This document shows positions 1 to 5,936 of a stretch of DNA of 7,526 nt, in pieces (positions within the stretch are counted from its first letter, which is position 1; each line of letters starts with the position of its first letter). A program made the translations under genes and the position numbers. The stretch covers positions 1 to 7,526 of the forward strand of contig JAFBAD010000041.1 in assembly GCA_019247975.1 (NCBI GenBank), given 5' to 3'. The stretch comes from Acidimicrobiia bacterium (lineage in GTDB: Bacteria; Actinomycetota; Acidimicrobiia; Acidimicrobiales; Iamiaceae). The notes below the pieces were generated by a model. The model was not told the origin of the DNA, did no database searches, and saw nothing but the letters and a program-made list of their open reading frames with translations.

Positions 1-175
1 AGAACTGCGCGACGAAGCCGTGCGCCGCCGGGAGCGACGGCTCGTCGATATCGCCGACGACGCCGTCCGCCGGGACTCATCGGTCGTAGTACCAGTGTCC
101 ACTACCGGGTGCGACCACGGTCGGCAGACAGTGAGCGCCGTCAACCCCGACGGAACCCACTCTCAGGAGCACACC
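1..175. other. Left-edge region; upstream gene boundary unresolved
   Basis: No gene can be closed here. The + strand frame starting at base 2 is open from the window edge and runs without a stop into the secreted-protein gene at 176. Its first 27 or so codons (ELRDEAVRRRERRLVDIADD and following) have the coding-like pattern of low GC at second positions and high GC at first and third. They could belong to an upstream gene, but no stop ends that frame before the signal peptide. The frame starting at base 3 does stop, at 87-89 (TAG). Bases from about 80 to 125 contain several GGTCG/CGACC inverted half-repeats and look non-coding. Sequence further left is needed to decide where the upstream gene ends. 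Confidence 0.4.
165..169 (+). promoter_or_regulatory. Ribosome binding site deciding the start at 176
   Basis: AGGAG lies 6 bases before the ATG at 176. It supports that ATG over the upstream in-frame ATG at 20, which would put more than 50 charged residues in front of a clear signal peptide. Confidence 0.75.
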
Positions 176-583
176 ATGAACCACCGCCTGACCGCCCGCC
201 TCGGCATCCTCGGCGCGACCGCCGCCATGCTCGTGGGCGGCATCGCCGCCGGCCCGGCGTCGGCCAAGAACGGCAACGACAACCGCGTCGAGCGCAGCGG
301 CAACTGCACCGCCACCACCGACTGGAAGCTGAAGGCGAAGCCCGACGACGGCCGCATCGAGGTCGAGTTCGAGGTCGACTCGAACCACGCCGGCCAGACC
401 TGGGCCGTGCGCATCGCCGACAACGGCGTGCAGGTCTTCTCCGGCAACCGCATGACGCAGCCGCCCAGCGGCTCGTTCAGCGTCGAGCGCCGCATCGCCA
501 ACCGCGCGGGCGTCGACCACATCCGGGCCACCGCGCACAACGCCCGCTCGGGCGAGACCTGCACCGGCACCGTCCAGCTCTAG
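176..583 (+). CDS. Small secreted protein of unknown function, probable beta-sandwich
   Basis: This is a 135-residue protein with a typical Sec signal peptide. It has a basic N-terminus (MNHRLTARLG), a hydrophobic core at about residues 9-26, and an AxA-type site (GPASA) predicting cleavage after Ala30. The mature part of about 105 residues has alternating hydrophobic and polar stretches (for example IEVEFEVDSN at 61-70 and QTWAVRIADNG at 74-84), which suggests a single all-beta, Ig-like domain. It has exactly two cysteines, C44 and C129, one near each end of the mature domain; a disulfide closing the fold is likely outside the membrane. There is no catalytic motif, lipobox or membrane anchor, so it is probably released or held weakly in the envelope. 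It resembles small secreted hypothetical proteins of actinobacteria, but I cannot name a family or function. The start is fixed by AGGAG at 165-169. A strong hairpin follows the stop, so it is probably transcribed alone. Confidence 0.85.
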   Translation: MNHRLTARLGILGATAAMLVGGIAAGPASAKNGNDNRVERSGNCTATTDWKLKAKPDDGRIEVEFEVDSNHAGQTWAVRIADNGVQVFSGNRMTQPPSGSFSVERRIANRAGVDHIRATAHNARSGETCTGTVQL

Positions 584-603
584 TTCCCCGAGCAACACCC
601 CCA

Positions 604-639
604 GAGGAGCGCCGGGTCGGCCCAGACCCGGCGCTCCTC
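604..639 (+). terminator. Intrinsic terminator-like hairpin after the secreted-protein gene
   Basis: A perfect 15-bp inverted repeat (604-618 with 625-639; left arm GAGGAGCGCCGGGTC) encloses a 6-base loop, GGCCCA. It begins 20 bases after the stop codon at 581-583. The stem is very GC-rich and no T run follows. This is common for terminators in high-GC actinobacteria. Because it is a perfect palindrome it could in principle act in both directions. It separates the secreted-protein gene from the permease gene. Confidence 0.8.
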
Positions 640-692
640 CGCGTCCGGGCGCAGTGGTGCTGGCACCCGAGCGCCCGCCAGGCTGGCCACCT

Positions 693-721
693 TTCGGCTC
701 CGGACGGCCGCTCGGCATGAT
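693..721 (+). promoter_or_regulatory. Weak candidate promoter for the permease
   Basis: TTCGGC (693-698) and CATGAT (716-721) are spaced 17 bases apart, after the terminator and 32 bases before the GTG at 754. Each matches the sigma-70 consensus only partly. The call rests mainly on position, because a gene lying after a strong terminator needs its own promoter. Confidence 0.22.
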
Positions 722-753
722 GTCGGGACGGTGGCTGGAACCAGGTCTTCGTC

Positions 754-3186
754 GTGCTCGTCCTGAGGCTGGCCCGCACGGATCTGCGGCGGCGGAGATG
801 GCGGGCCGTGACGCTCGCGCTCTGTTTGGGCCTCGGCCTGAGCGTCTCGCTCGTCGCGCTGGCCGGCGCCCGCCGGACCCAGACGGCGTACCCGCGGATG
901 CTCAGGGACAGCCTCACGGATGACGTGCTGGTGAACCCGAACAACGGCACCGAGAGCAAGCTCGACCCCGCCGCGGTCCGGCGTCTGCCGGAGGTCGAAG
1001 CCATGGCCAGGGTCTCGGGCGTGGCGGGGATGGCAGACAAGGACGGCCACCCGGACTACTCGCTCCTCGAGCCCCTCACCCAGCTCGCCGGCGACGCGCA
1101 TCTGGGCGTGACCGTCGATCGCTCGAAGATGCTGGCCGGTCGACTTCCCGATCCGGACGCAACCGACGAGATCGCGGTCGACGACACGTTCGCCCACCTC
1201 CGTCACATCCACGTCGGCTCGGTGATCACCTGGCACCTGCTGCGCCCGCAGGACTTCGCCAAGGCCGAGCACTCCGATGCGCCGCCGGTCGGGTTGCGCC
1301 GGGAGCTGCGGGTCGTGGGCGTGACGATCCCCGCCAGCGAGGTGCTGCGCGACAAGGCCGACGAGTCCATGTCGGTCTTCCTCAGCCAGGGCGTGCTGAA
1401 GTCCGCCGTCAGCCCGTACTACGGGCTCGAGCTGCGCCTGCGTCACGGAGCAGCAGACGTCCCCGCGGTCGAGCGGGAGATCCGGGCGATGGTGCCGGGC
1501 GAGGTCATGGTCTTCCAGACCCGGACCAACGAGCAGGCGCGCGTGGACCGGGTGATCAGACCGGCGATGCTCGCGCTCCTCGCCTTCGCGCTGATCGGTG
1601 CACCGGCGGCGCTGCTGCTCGGCGCACAGGCCCTTGTCCGCCACGTCGAGCCCGGCGTCAACGACGCCCGCGCCCTGCTGGCGATGGGCTGCACGCGACG
1701 CGACGTCTTCGGGCTCATGCTCGTGCGGGTCGCCGCGATCGTCGGTCTCGCCACCGCGGTCGCGGTGGTGGTCTCGATCCTGGCGTCGCCCCTCTTCCCG
1801 GTCGGGACCGGGCGACGGGCCGAGCCCCACCCCGGCCTCGCCGTCGACTGGCCGATCCTCATTGGCGGCGCGCTGCTGCTCGCGGCCCTGCTGCTCGCCG
1901 CGTCCTCGTGGCCGCTCTGGCACCTCTCGGGGCGCGGGACGCGCGCGGCGGAGGCCGAGGCCCGTCCCGCGCTCGCCGACCCGCTCGTGCGCCGGCTGCA
2001 GAGCCGGCCCGCCATGGCGGTCGGCGTGCGCCACGCGCTCGTCACCGGCGAGGGCGAGCAGGCCATCCCGGTCCGCTCGGCGCTGATCGGGTCGTCGATC
2101 GCGGTGGCGTGGGTCGTCGCCGCGGCGGTGTTCGCTGCGAGCCTGTGGAGCTTCGTCGACTCTCCCCCGCACTGGGGCTGGCACTGGGACAGCCTGATCA
2201 CGGTCAACGCCGACACGAGCTCGGGTCCGGTGCACACCGTCCGGTCCGCGGTCATCCGCACCCTGCGCAGCCACCCCGAGTTCTCCGCCATCTCCTACGG
2301 CGAGGAGACCCAGGCGAACTTCGCCGGGCACCCGGTGACCGGGATCGCGCTCCAGACGGTGGAGGGACCGTCGGCCGCCACGCTCTCGGCGGGGCGGGCA
2401 CCGGTCGGGCCGTCGGAGGTGGCCTTCGGCAGCCAGACGATGCAGGCGCTGCACACCCACGTCGGGGGCACCGTCCCCGTGCAGCTACGCAACCACACGA
2501 CCGCGCGGGTGCGGGTGGTCGGGCAGGCGGTGTTCCCCGGCCTGTCCGCCTACCCGGGCGCCGACCCGACCGCGCTCGGGACCGGCGTGCTCATGTCCGA
2601 GGCGGGGTTCCACCGCTTCGGCGAGGACCTCGGCACGCAGATCGTCACCGTGTCCTACGGCGACGGCGGCTCGCCCGCGCTGCTCCACCGGGTCATCGAC
2701 AAGTACGAGCACACTGCGACCGGCTCGATCCAGGCGATATCCACCGCGCCGTTGCGCTCGAGTGACATCGAGGGCCTGATCGAGGCCCGGCTCCTCCCCT
2801 ACCTGCTGGCCGGGGTGCTCGCGATCCTCGGGCTCGCGGCGGTCGCGCACTCGCTGAGCGTCGCGGTGCGTCGCCGCCGCAGTGAGCTCGCCGCGTTGAA
2901 GGCGATCGGGTTCCGCAGCCGCCAGATCGGTGCGACCGTCCGCTGGCACGCCATGACCGTCGTCGCGGTCGCTCTCCTGGTCGGCGTGCCCCTCGGCATC
3001 GCCGGGGGCCGGGTGGCCTGGGCGGTCGCTGCGCACGGCCTCGGCGTTTCCGTCGCGCCGGCGGTACCCGCGCTCGTGCTGGTCGGCTTCGCGGTCGCCG
3101 TGCTCGTCGCCTCGAACCTGATCGCGATCGTCCCCGCGCAGATCGCCTCACGGGTCACGGTGGTCCGGACCCTCCAGGCGGAGTAG
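754..3186 (+). CDS. FtsX-like ABC transporter permease, two FtsX domains
   Basis: This 810-residue membrane protein is the permease part of a MacB/FtsX-type (type VII) ABC transporter. Such permeases work with a separate ATPase to move lipids, lipoproteins or peptides, or to transmit force across the envelope. About eight membrane segments are visible, near residues 18-37, 271-295, 319-343, 367-390, 443-466, 681-703, 733-752 and 771-793. Extracytoplasmic regions lie at about 41-268 and 467-680. Each half carries the FtsX signature before a membrane helix: ALLAMGCTRRDVFG at about 307-320 and ELAALKAIGFRSRQIG at 711-726. The C-terminus (PAQIASRVTVVRTLQAE) matches the usual FtsX ending. The N-terminus (RTDLRRRRWRA, then GARRTQTAYPRM) resembles long duplicated actinobacterial permeases. 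GTG at 754 is the only good start after the in-frame stop at 718-720; a weak AGG lies at 743-745. No ATPase gene is visible on either side, so partner and substrate are unknown. Confidence 0.88.
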   Translation: MLVLRLARTDLRRRRWRAVTLALCLGLGLSVSLVALAGARRTQTAYPRMLRDSLTDDVLVNPNNGTESKLDPAAVRRLPEVEAMARVSGVAGMADKDGHPDYSLLEPLTQLAGDAHLGVTVDRSKMLAGRLPDPDATDEIAVDDTFAHLRHIHVGSVITWHLLRPQDFAKAEHSDAPPVGLRRELRVVGVTIPASEVLRDKADESMSVFLSQGVLKSAVSPYYGLELRLRHGAADVPAVEREIRAMVPGEVMVFQTRTNEQARVDRVIRPAMLALLAFALIGAPAALLLGAQALVRHVEPGVNDARALLAMGCTRRDVFGLMLVRVAAIVGLATAVAVVVSILASPLFPVGTGRRAEPHPGLAVDWPILIGGALLLAALLLAASSWPLWHLSGRGTRAAEAEARPALADPLVRRLQSRPAMAVGVRHALVTGEGEQAIPVRSALIGSSIAVAWVVAAAVFAASLWSFVDSPPHWGWHWDSLITVNADTSSGPVHTVRSAVIRTLRSHPEFSAISYGEETQANFAGHPVTGIALQTVEGPSAATLSAGRAPVGPSEVAFGSQTMQALHTHVGGTVPVQLRNHTTARVRVVGQAVFPGLSAYPGADPTALGTGVLMSEAGFHRFGEDLGTQIVTVSYGDGGSPALLHRVIDKYEHTATGSIQAISTAPLRSSDIEGLIEARLLPYLLAGVLAILGLAAVAHSLSVAVRRRRSELAALKAIGFRSRQIGATVRWHAMTVVAVALLVGVPLGIAGGRVAWAVAAHGLGVSVAPAVPALVLVGFAVAVLVASNLIAIVPAQIASRVTVVRTLQAE

Positions 3187-3190
3187 CGGC

Positions 3191-3562
3191 TCAGCCCGAG
3201 CGGGCGGCCTGGTCGGCCCAGTCGAGCCGGGGGACGTCCGCCCACAGCCGCTCGAGGTCGTAGTACCGGCGGGTCTCCTCGAGGAAGACGTGGACGACGA
3301 AGCCCGCGTAGTCCATGAGCACCCAGCGCAGGTCGTCGAGGCCCTCGATGCTCGTCGGCCGCGTGCCGTCGGCCTCGGCCACCCGCTCCTCGACCTCCTC
3401 GGCGATCGTCCGCACCAGCCGGGTGTTGGCCGCGCTCGTGATCACGAAGTAGTCGGTGATGGCGAGGACCTCGCCCACCGTCAGCACCACGGTGTCCTGC
3501 CCCTGCTTGGCGTCGGCCGCAGCGGCCGCGACGGTCGCCAGCGTCGCGAGCGGCTCAGCCAC
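3191..3562 (-). CDS. rsfS: Ribosome silencing factor RsfS
   Basis: This 123-residue protein belongs to the RsfS/YbeB/Iojap family. Family members bind ribosomal protein uL14 on the 50S subunit, block joining with the 30S subunit, and so lower translation when nutrients are short. The core motifs are present: DYFVITSAANTRLV (37-50), the EG pair at 73-74, WVLMDYAGFVVHVF (80-93) and YYDLERLW (100-107). The length is normal for the family. It is the last gene of the nadD operon. Its GTG start at 3562 overlaps the end of the upstream gene by 8 bases, and a GGAG (minus strand, 3576-3573) lies 10 bases before it. Linkage of nadD and rsfS is widespread in bacteria. Its stop lies only 4 bases from that of the convergent permease gene. 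Confidence 0.95.
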   Translation of the reverse strand: MAEPLATLATVAAAAADAKQGQDTVVLTVGEVLAITDYFVITSAANTRLVRTIAEEVEERVAEADGTRPTSIEGLDDLRWVLMDYAGFVVHVFLEETRRYYDLERLWADVPRLDWADQAARSG

Positions 3563-5135
3563 CAGCCACGTGCTCCAGCGCGTCGTGCCCCAGCACGATC
3601 ACGACGTCGCTCGGGTCGTTGGTCTCGGCATCGAAGATGATCTTGCCCCCTCCGAGGACGCTTCGCACCGCTTGGGCCTTCGGCTTCAGCTTCGCGCTGT
3701 GGTACACGATCCTCGTCTGCTCGGCCCCGAAGTGGTTGGCGTTGCCGAGCGCGTCGACCTGCGCGCCCACCCGGACCAGCTGCTTCACCAGGGCGTCGGG
3801 GATCGGCTGCCCGCTCCACCCGTTGAGCACCTTGGTCGAGAACCGGCCGTCGAGACCGGGTGAGATCGGTGACGGCACCGCATCGGAGATCTGCTCGAGG
3901 ATGCCGTCGAGCTGGGGATCGAAGGTCGGCGTGCCGTCCTTCGCCGGCGTCGCCGACGGGACGACGGCCAGCGTGGCCATCGAGGCCGGGCCGGCGGCCA
4001 GGGTGGTGATGAACGGCCCGAGCCCGTTGGTCGTCACCGGCACGGTGGCGGTCCCCGTCTCGGAGATCGCCTTGAGCCACGCCCGCCAGACGACCTGCTG
4101 GCGGTCCAGGCGATCGAGGTCGTCCTGCCCCTCGACCTGGGCTGCCAGGTACGCAGCGACCTCGTCGGCCGGGAGGTCGATCGGCCCCTTCGCCAGGACG
4201 GACGCGCCGAGGGTCATGTCGACCGGGTTGTCGATGTGGAGGGGCGACACCGGCGCCACCAGCTGGGCCCACTCGGCGTCGCCCACGGGCACGACCTTGT
4301 TGAAGCCGATGCCCAGCAGCCGGCCGGTCACGCTTGCGACCGCGGCGTCGCCGTTCTGCTTGAAGGCGGTGCGCAGGCGGTCCACGAAGAGGGCCGGCGT
4401 CAGGAGGTTCGTGTCGAGCGGGATGAACAGCACGCTGCCCCCGGCGTCCCCCCTGCCGAGGGCGAGCACGGTGAGCGACACCGGTTGTCCGGTCGCATCG
4501 TGCTGGATGAGCAGCGCGGTGGGTGTCGGCTCGACGATCGCCAGGTAGCCGGGCGCCGTCGGGTCGAGGTTGCGCGCCGCGACCTTGCCGGCGCGGCTGT
4601 CGAGCACGGTCCGGGTGCCGACGACGGTGAGGATCGGGATGGCGATGATCAACACGGCCATCAACCCGTAGAGGATCCGTGGGTCCCAGCGCCGCCGGGT
4701 GCGGGTCCCCTCCGGCTCCGCCGGCGGTGGCAGGGGGACGTACGGGAGCGTCGCCGGCTCCGCTACTCCGGCCTCGGCCGGCGGCTCCTCGGCGACGGCC
4801 GGAGCAGGCGCAGCTTCGGGCGGGGCCGGGGCCTCGGCGACCGGTACTGGGGTGGCGACCGCAACGGCCTCGGGCGCCGGCGCGGCGTCGGTCACCTCGG
4901 TCGAGATCGGTTCGGCGGGGACGATCGGAGCGGGGTTCGTCAGCTCGGCGAGCTGGGCCCGGAGCGCGGAGAGGACGTGGCCGTTCCCCGACGGTGCGGG
5001 TTCGGGTTCCGAGGCCCGTGCGTCCGGGACCTCGGGCCCGCCCTCGTGGTGGTCGAACTCGGCGAGCAGCGCCGCGAGGCGGGCGGCGGCACCGGCGGCG
5101 GGCCGCCCGGGACGGACAGGCGGCTCGTCCGTCAT
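3555..5135 (-). CDS. LCP-like membrane protein with C-terminal LytR_C domain
   Basis: This 526-residue protein has three parts. Residues 1-150 form a probable cytoplasmic tail, with an Ala/Pro/Glu-rich, low-complexity stretch at about 66-142 and a basic TRTRRR before the membrane. One membrane helix follows at about 154-173, then an external part. Residues 195-356 resemble a divergent LytR-CpsA-Psr domain: VLFIPLD (235-241) falls where the family has IPRD, and D339, R342 and R345-Q-Q fit the later D..R..RQ signature. Residues 430-519 match a LytR_C domain, from FSTKVLNGW (432-440) to VVIVLGHDAL (511-520). LCP enzymes attach polymers such as arabinogalactan or teichoic acid to peptidoglycan. 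Here the family arginine of IPRD is Leu240, so activity is doubtful and a binding or structural role is possible. Its ATG overlaps the nadD stop (ATGA), and it overlaps rsfS by 8 bases. The LytR_C call is firm; the LCP call is moderate. Confidence 0.8.
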   Translation of the reverse strand: MTDEPPVRPGRPAAGAAARLAALLAEFDHHEGGPEVPDARASEPEPAPSGNGHVLSALRAQLAELTNPAPIVPAEPISTEVTDAAPAPEAVAVATPVPVAEAPAPPEAAPAPAVAEEPPAEAGVAEPATLPYVPLPPPAEPEGTRTRRRWDPRILYGLMAVLIIAIPILTVVGTRTVLDSRAGKVAARNLDPTAPGYLAIVEPTPTALLIQHDATGQPVSLTVLALGRGDAGGSVLFIPLDTNLLTPALFVDRLRTAFKQNGDAAVASVTGRLLGIGFNKVVPVGDAEWAQLVAPVSPLHIDNPVDMTLGASVLAKGPIDLPADEVAAYLAAQVEGQDDLDRLDRQQVVWRAWLKAISETGTATVPVTTNGLGPFITTLAAGPASMATLAVVPSATPAKDGTPTFDPQLDGILEQISDAVPSPISPGLDGRFSTKVLNGWSGQPIPDALVKQLVRVGAQVDALGNANHFGAEQTRIVYHSAKLKPKAQAVRSVLGGGKIIFDAETNDPSDVVIVLGHDALEHVAGG

Positions 5136-5728
5136 CGGTCGCGAGGATAGATGCGGTGCTCCGCGATCCAGGTGGCAACGGGCCCGGGGACCAGCACCTC
5201 GATCGGCCGGCCGTCGGCGATGCGGGCCCGCAGGTCCGAGCTCGACACGTCGAGCGCCGGCACCTCGACCTCCGCCCAGCCGAAGCCCTCGGCGGGCGCC
5301 GGGCCGTCGAACCCGGGGCGGTGGACGGTGACGAACGTGGCCAGGCGGGCCAGTTCGTCGGCTCGCTCCCAGGTCGTGATCCCGGCCGCGGCATCGCCCC
5401 CCACCACCACGAAGACCTCGGCACCGGACGCCTCCTCGAGCAGCTCGCGCACCGTGTCCACCGTGTAGGAGGCGCCGCCGCGCCGGATCTCCCGGTCGTC
5501 GACCTCCACCCCGTCGAGGTCACCGACGGCCAGGCGGACCATCTCGAGGCGGTCCGCCGCCGGCGTCAGGGCCCGGGATCCCCGCTTCTGCCAGGGGTCG
5601 TTGGCCACGACGAGGAGCATCCGGTCGAGCGAGAGGGCGTGGCGCACCTCGACCGCGACCGACAGGTGGCCGATGTGAGGTGGATCGAATGTGCCACCGA
5701 ACACACCGATCCGACCCCCACTGGTCAT
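5132..5728 (-). CDS. nadD: Nicotinate-nucleotide adenylyltransferase NadD
   Basis: This 198-residue cytoplasmic enzyme transfers AMP from ATP to nicotinic acid mononucleotide, giving deamido-NAD, the step before NAD synthetase. The nucleotidyltransferase signature GGTFDPPHIGHL (11-22) contains the H18-x-G-H21 motif. ANDPWQKRG (42-50) falls where the family has its substrate-loop lysine. SYTVDT (87-92), VVVGGDAA (107-114) and the second ATP-binding motif SSSDLR (162-167) follow in the usual order. The length is typical. The ATG at 5728 has GGAG only 4 bases before it (5736-5733). NadD is first in the operon and its TGA overlaps the next gene's ATG. A hairpin (5755-5771) and a CRP-type palindrome (5801-5814) lie upstream. 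No divergent or missing catalytic residue is seen. Confidence 0.96.
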   Translation of the reverse strand: MTSGGRIGVFGGTFDPPHIGHLSVAVEVRHALSLDRMLLVVANDPWQKRGSRALTPAADRLEMVRLAVGDLDGVEVDDREIRRGGASYTVDTVRELLEEASGAEVFVVVGGDAAAGITTWERADELARLATFVTVHRPGFDGPAPAEGFGWAEVEVPALDVSSSDLRARIADGRPIEVLVPGPVATWIAEHRIYPRDR

Positions 5729-5732
5729 CGAT

Positions 5733-5736
5733 CTCC
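5733..5736 (-). promoter_or_regulatory. Ribosome binding site of nadD, short spacing
   Basis: On the minus strand GGAG is followed by only 4 bases (ATCG) before the ATG at 5728. This is closer than usual, but it is the only such motif and the start gives a normal NadD N-terminus. Confidence 0.55.
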
Positions 5737-5754
5737 GTTTGAATGGGTAGTCCG

Positions 5755-5771
5755 CCGGTCAGCGAGACCGG
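5755..5771 (-). repeat. Hairpin-forming inverted repeat in the nadD leader
   Basis: CCGGTC (5755-5760) and GACCGG (5766-5771) form a perfect 6-bp stem with a 5-base loop. It lies 26 bases upstream of the nadD ATG and just upstream of its ribosome binding site. It could be an RNA leader hairpin or a protein-binding dyad. The sequence alone does not say which. Confidence 0.4.
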
Positions 5772-5800
5772 AGTCAGCAGGTCCAGCCTCCAACTCCTTC

Positions 5801-5814
5801 GTGACCAAGGTCAC
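5801..5814. promoter_or_regulatory. CRP/FNR-type palindrome between nadD and the sigma gene
   Basis: GTGACCAAGGTCAC contains GTGA, six bases, then TCAC. This is the core of the CRP-family consensus (TGTGA-N6-TCACA), including GlxR/Crp sites of actinobacteria. Both four-base cores are perfect, but the outermost T and A of the consensus are C and C here. The site is centred about 79 bases upstream of the nadD start and about 129 upstream of the sigma start, so it could act on either gene. One further half-site, GGTCAC, occurs at 5842-5847. Confidence 0.45.
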
Positions 5815-5924
5815 CCGCCGACGAGGGAGGGGAAATCCGCTGGTCACGGTTGGACCGTAGCTGTTGTCGTTGGAGACGAACGAACGATCGCCCCGGCGGG
5901 AAGATCCTCCCCGAACGGGCCGTT

Positions 5925-5928
5925 GGAG
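5925..5928 (+). promoter_or_regulatory. Ribosome binding site deciding the sigma factor start
   Basis: GGAG lies 8 bases before the ATG at 5937. It supports that start over an in-frame TTG at 5850, which would add 29 residues unlike any sigma factor sequence. From the ATG the protein begins directly with region 1.2. Confidence 0.75.
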
Positions 5929-5936
5929 CTGGTGCC

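Noticed and set aside
20..175. N-terminal extension of the secreted protein from ATG 20
   Set aside because: It would bury the signal peptide behind 52 mostly polar residues, while AGGAG marks the ATG at 176.
77..718. Minus-strand frame opposite the secreted-protein gene
   Set aside because: Its Ala/Gly/Val-rich translation mirrors the coding strand codons and it crosses the terminator; the + strand gene has a signal peptide and a ribosome binding site.
580..2460. Very long minus-strand open frame opposite the permease
   Set aside because: It is a shadow of the permease gene. Its translation is dominated by Arg, Gly, Asp and His, has no recognisable domain or membrane segment, and also runs through the terminator hairpin.
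3481..5523. Long minus-strand open frame of 680 codons across nadD and the LCP-like gene
   Set aside because: It is in a different frame from two well-supported genes and is extremely rich in Arg, Pro and Gly, as expected from out-of-frame high-GC DNA.
5831..5859. GGAAAT with CGTA as an ECF-type promoter before the sigma gene
   Set aside because: The spacing of 19-20 bases and the poor -10 match do not fit known ECF or SigR/SigH consensus sequences well enough to call.
5914..5924. AACGG-G-CCGTT palindrome next to the sigma ribosome binding site
   Set aside because: Five-base arms are expected often by chance in such GC-rich DNA, and no known regulator consensus fits.
5850..5936. Longer sigma factor starting at TTG 5850
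   Set aside because: The extra 29 residues resemble no sigma region, there is no ribosome binding site before the TTG, and GGAG precedes the ATG at 5937.
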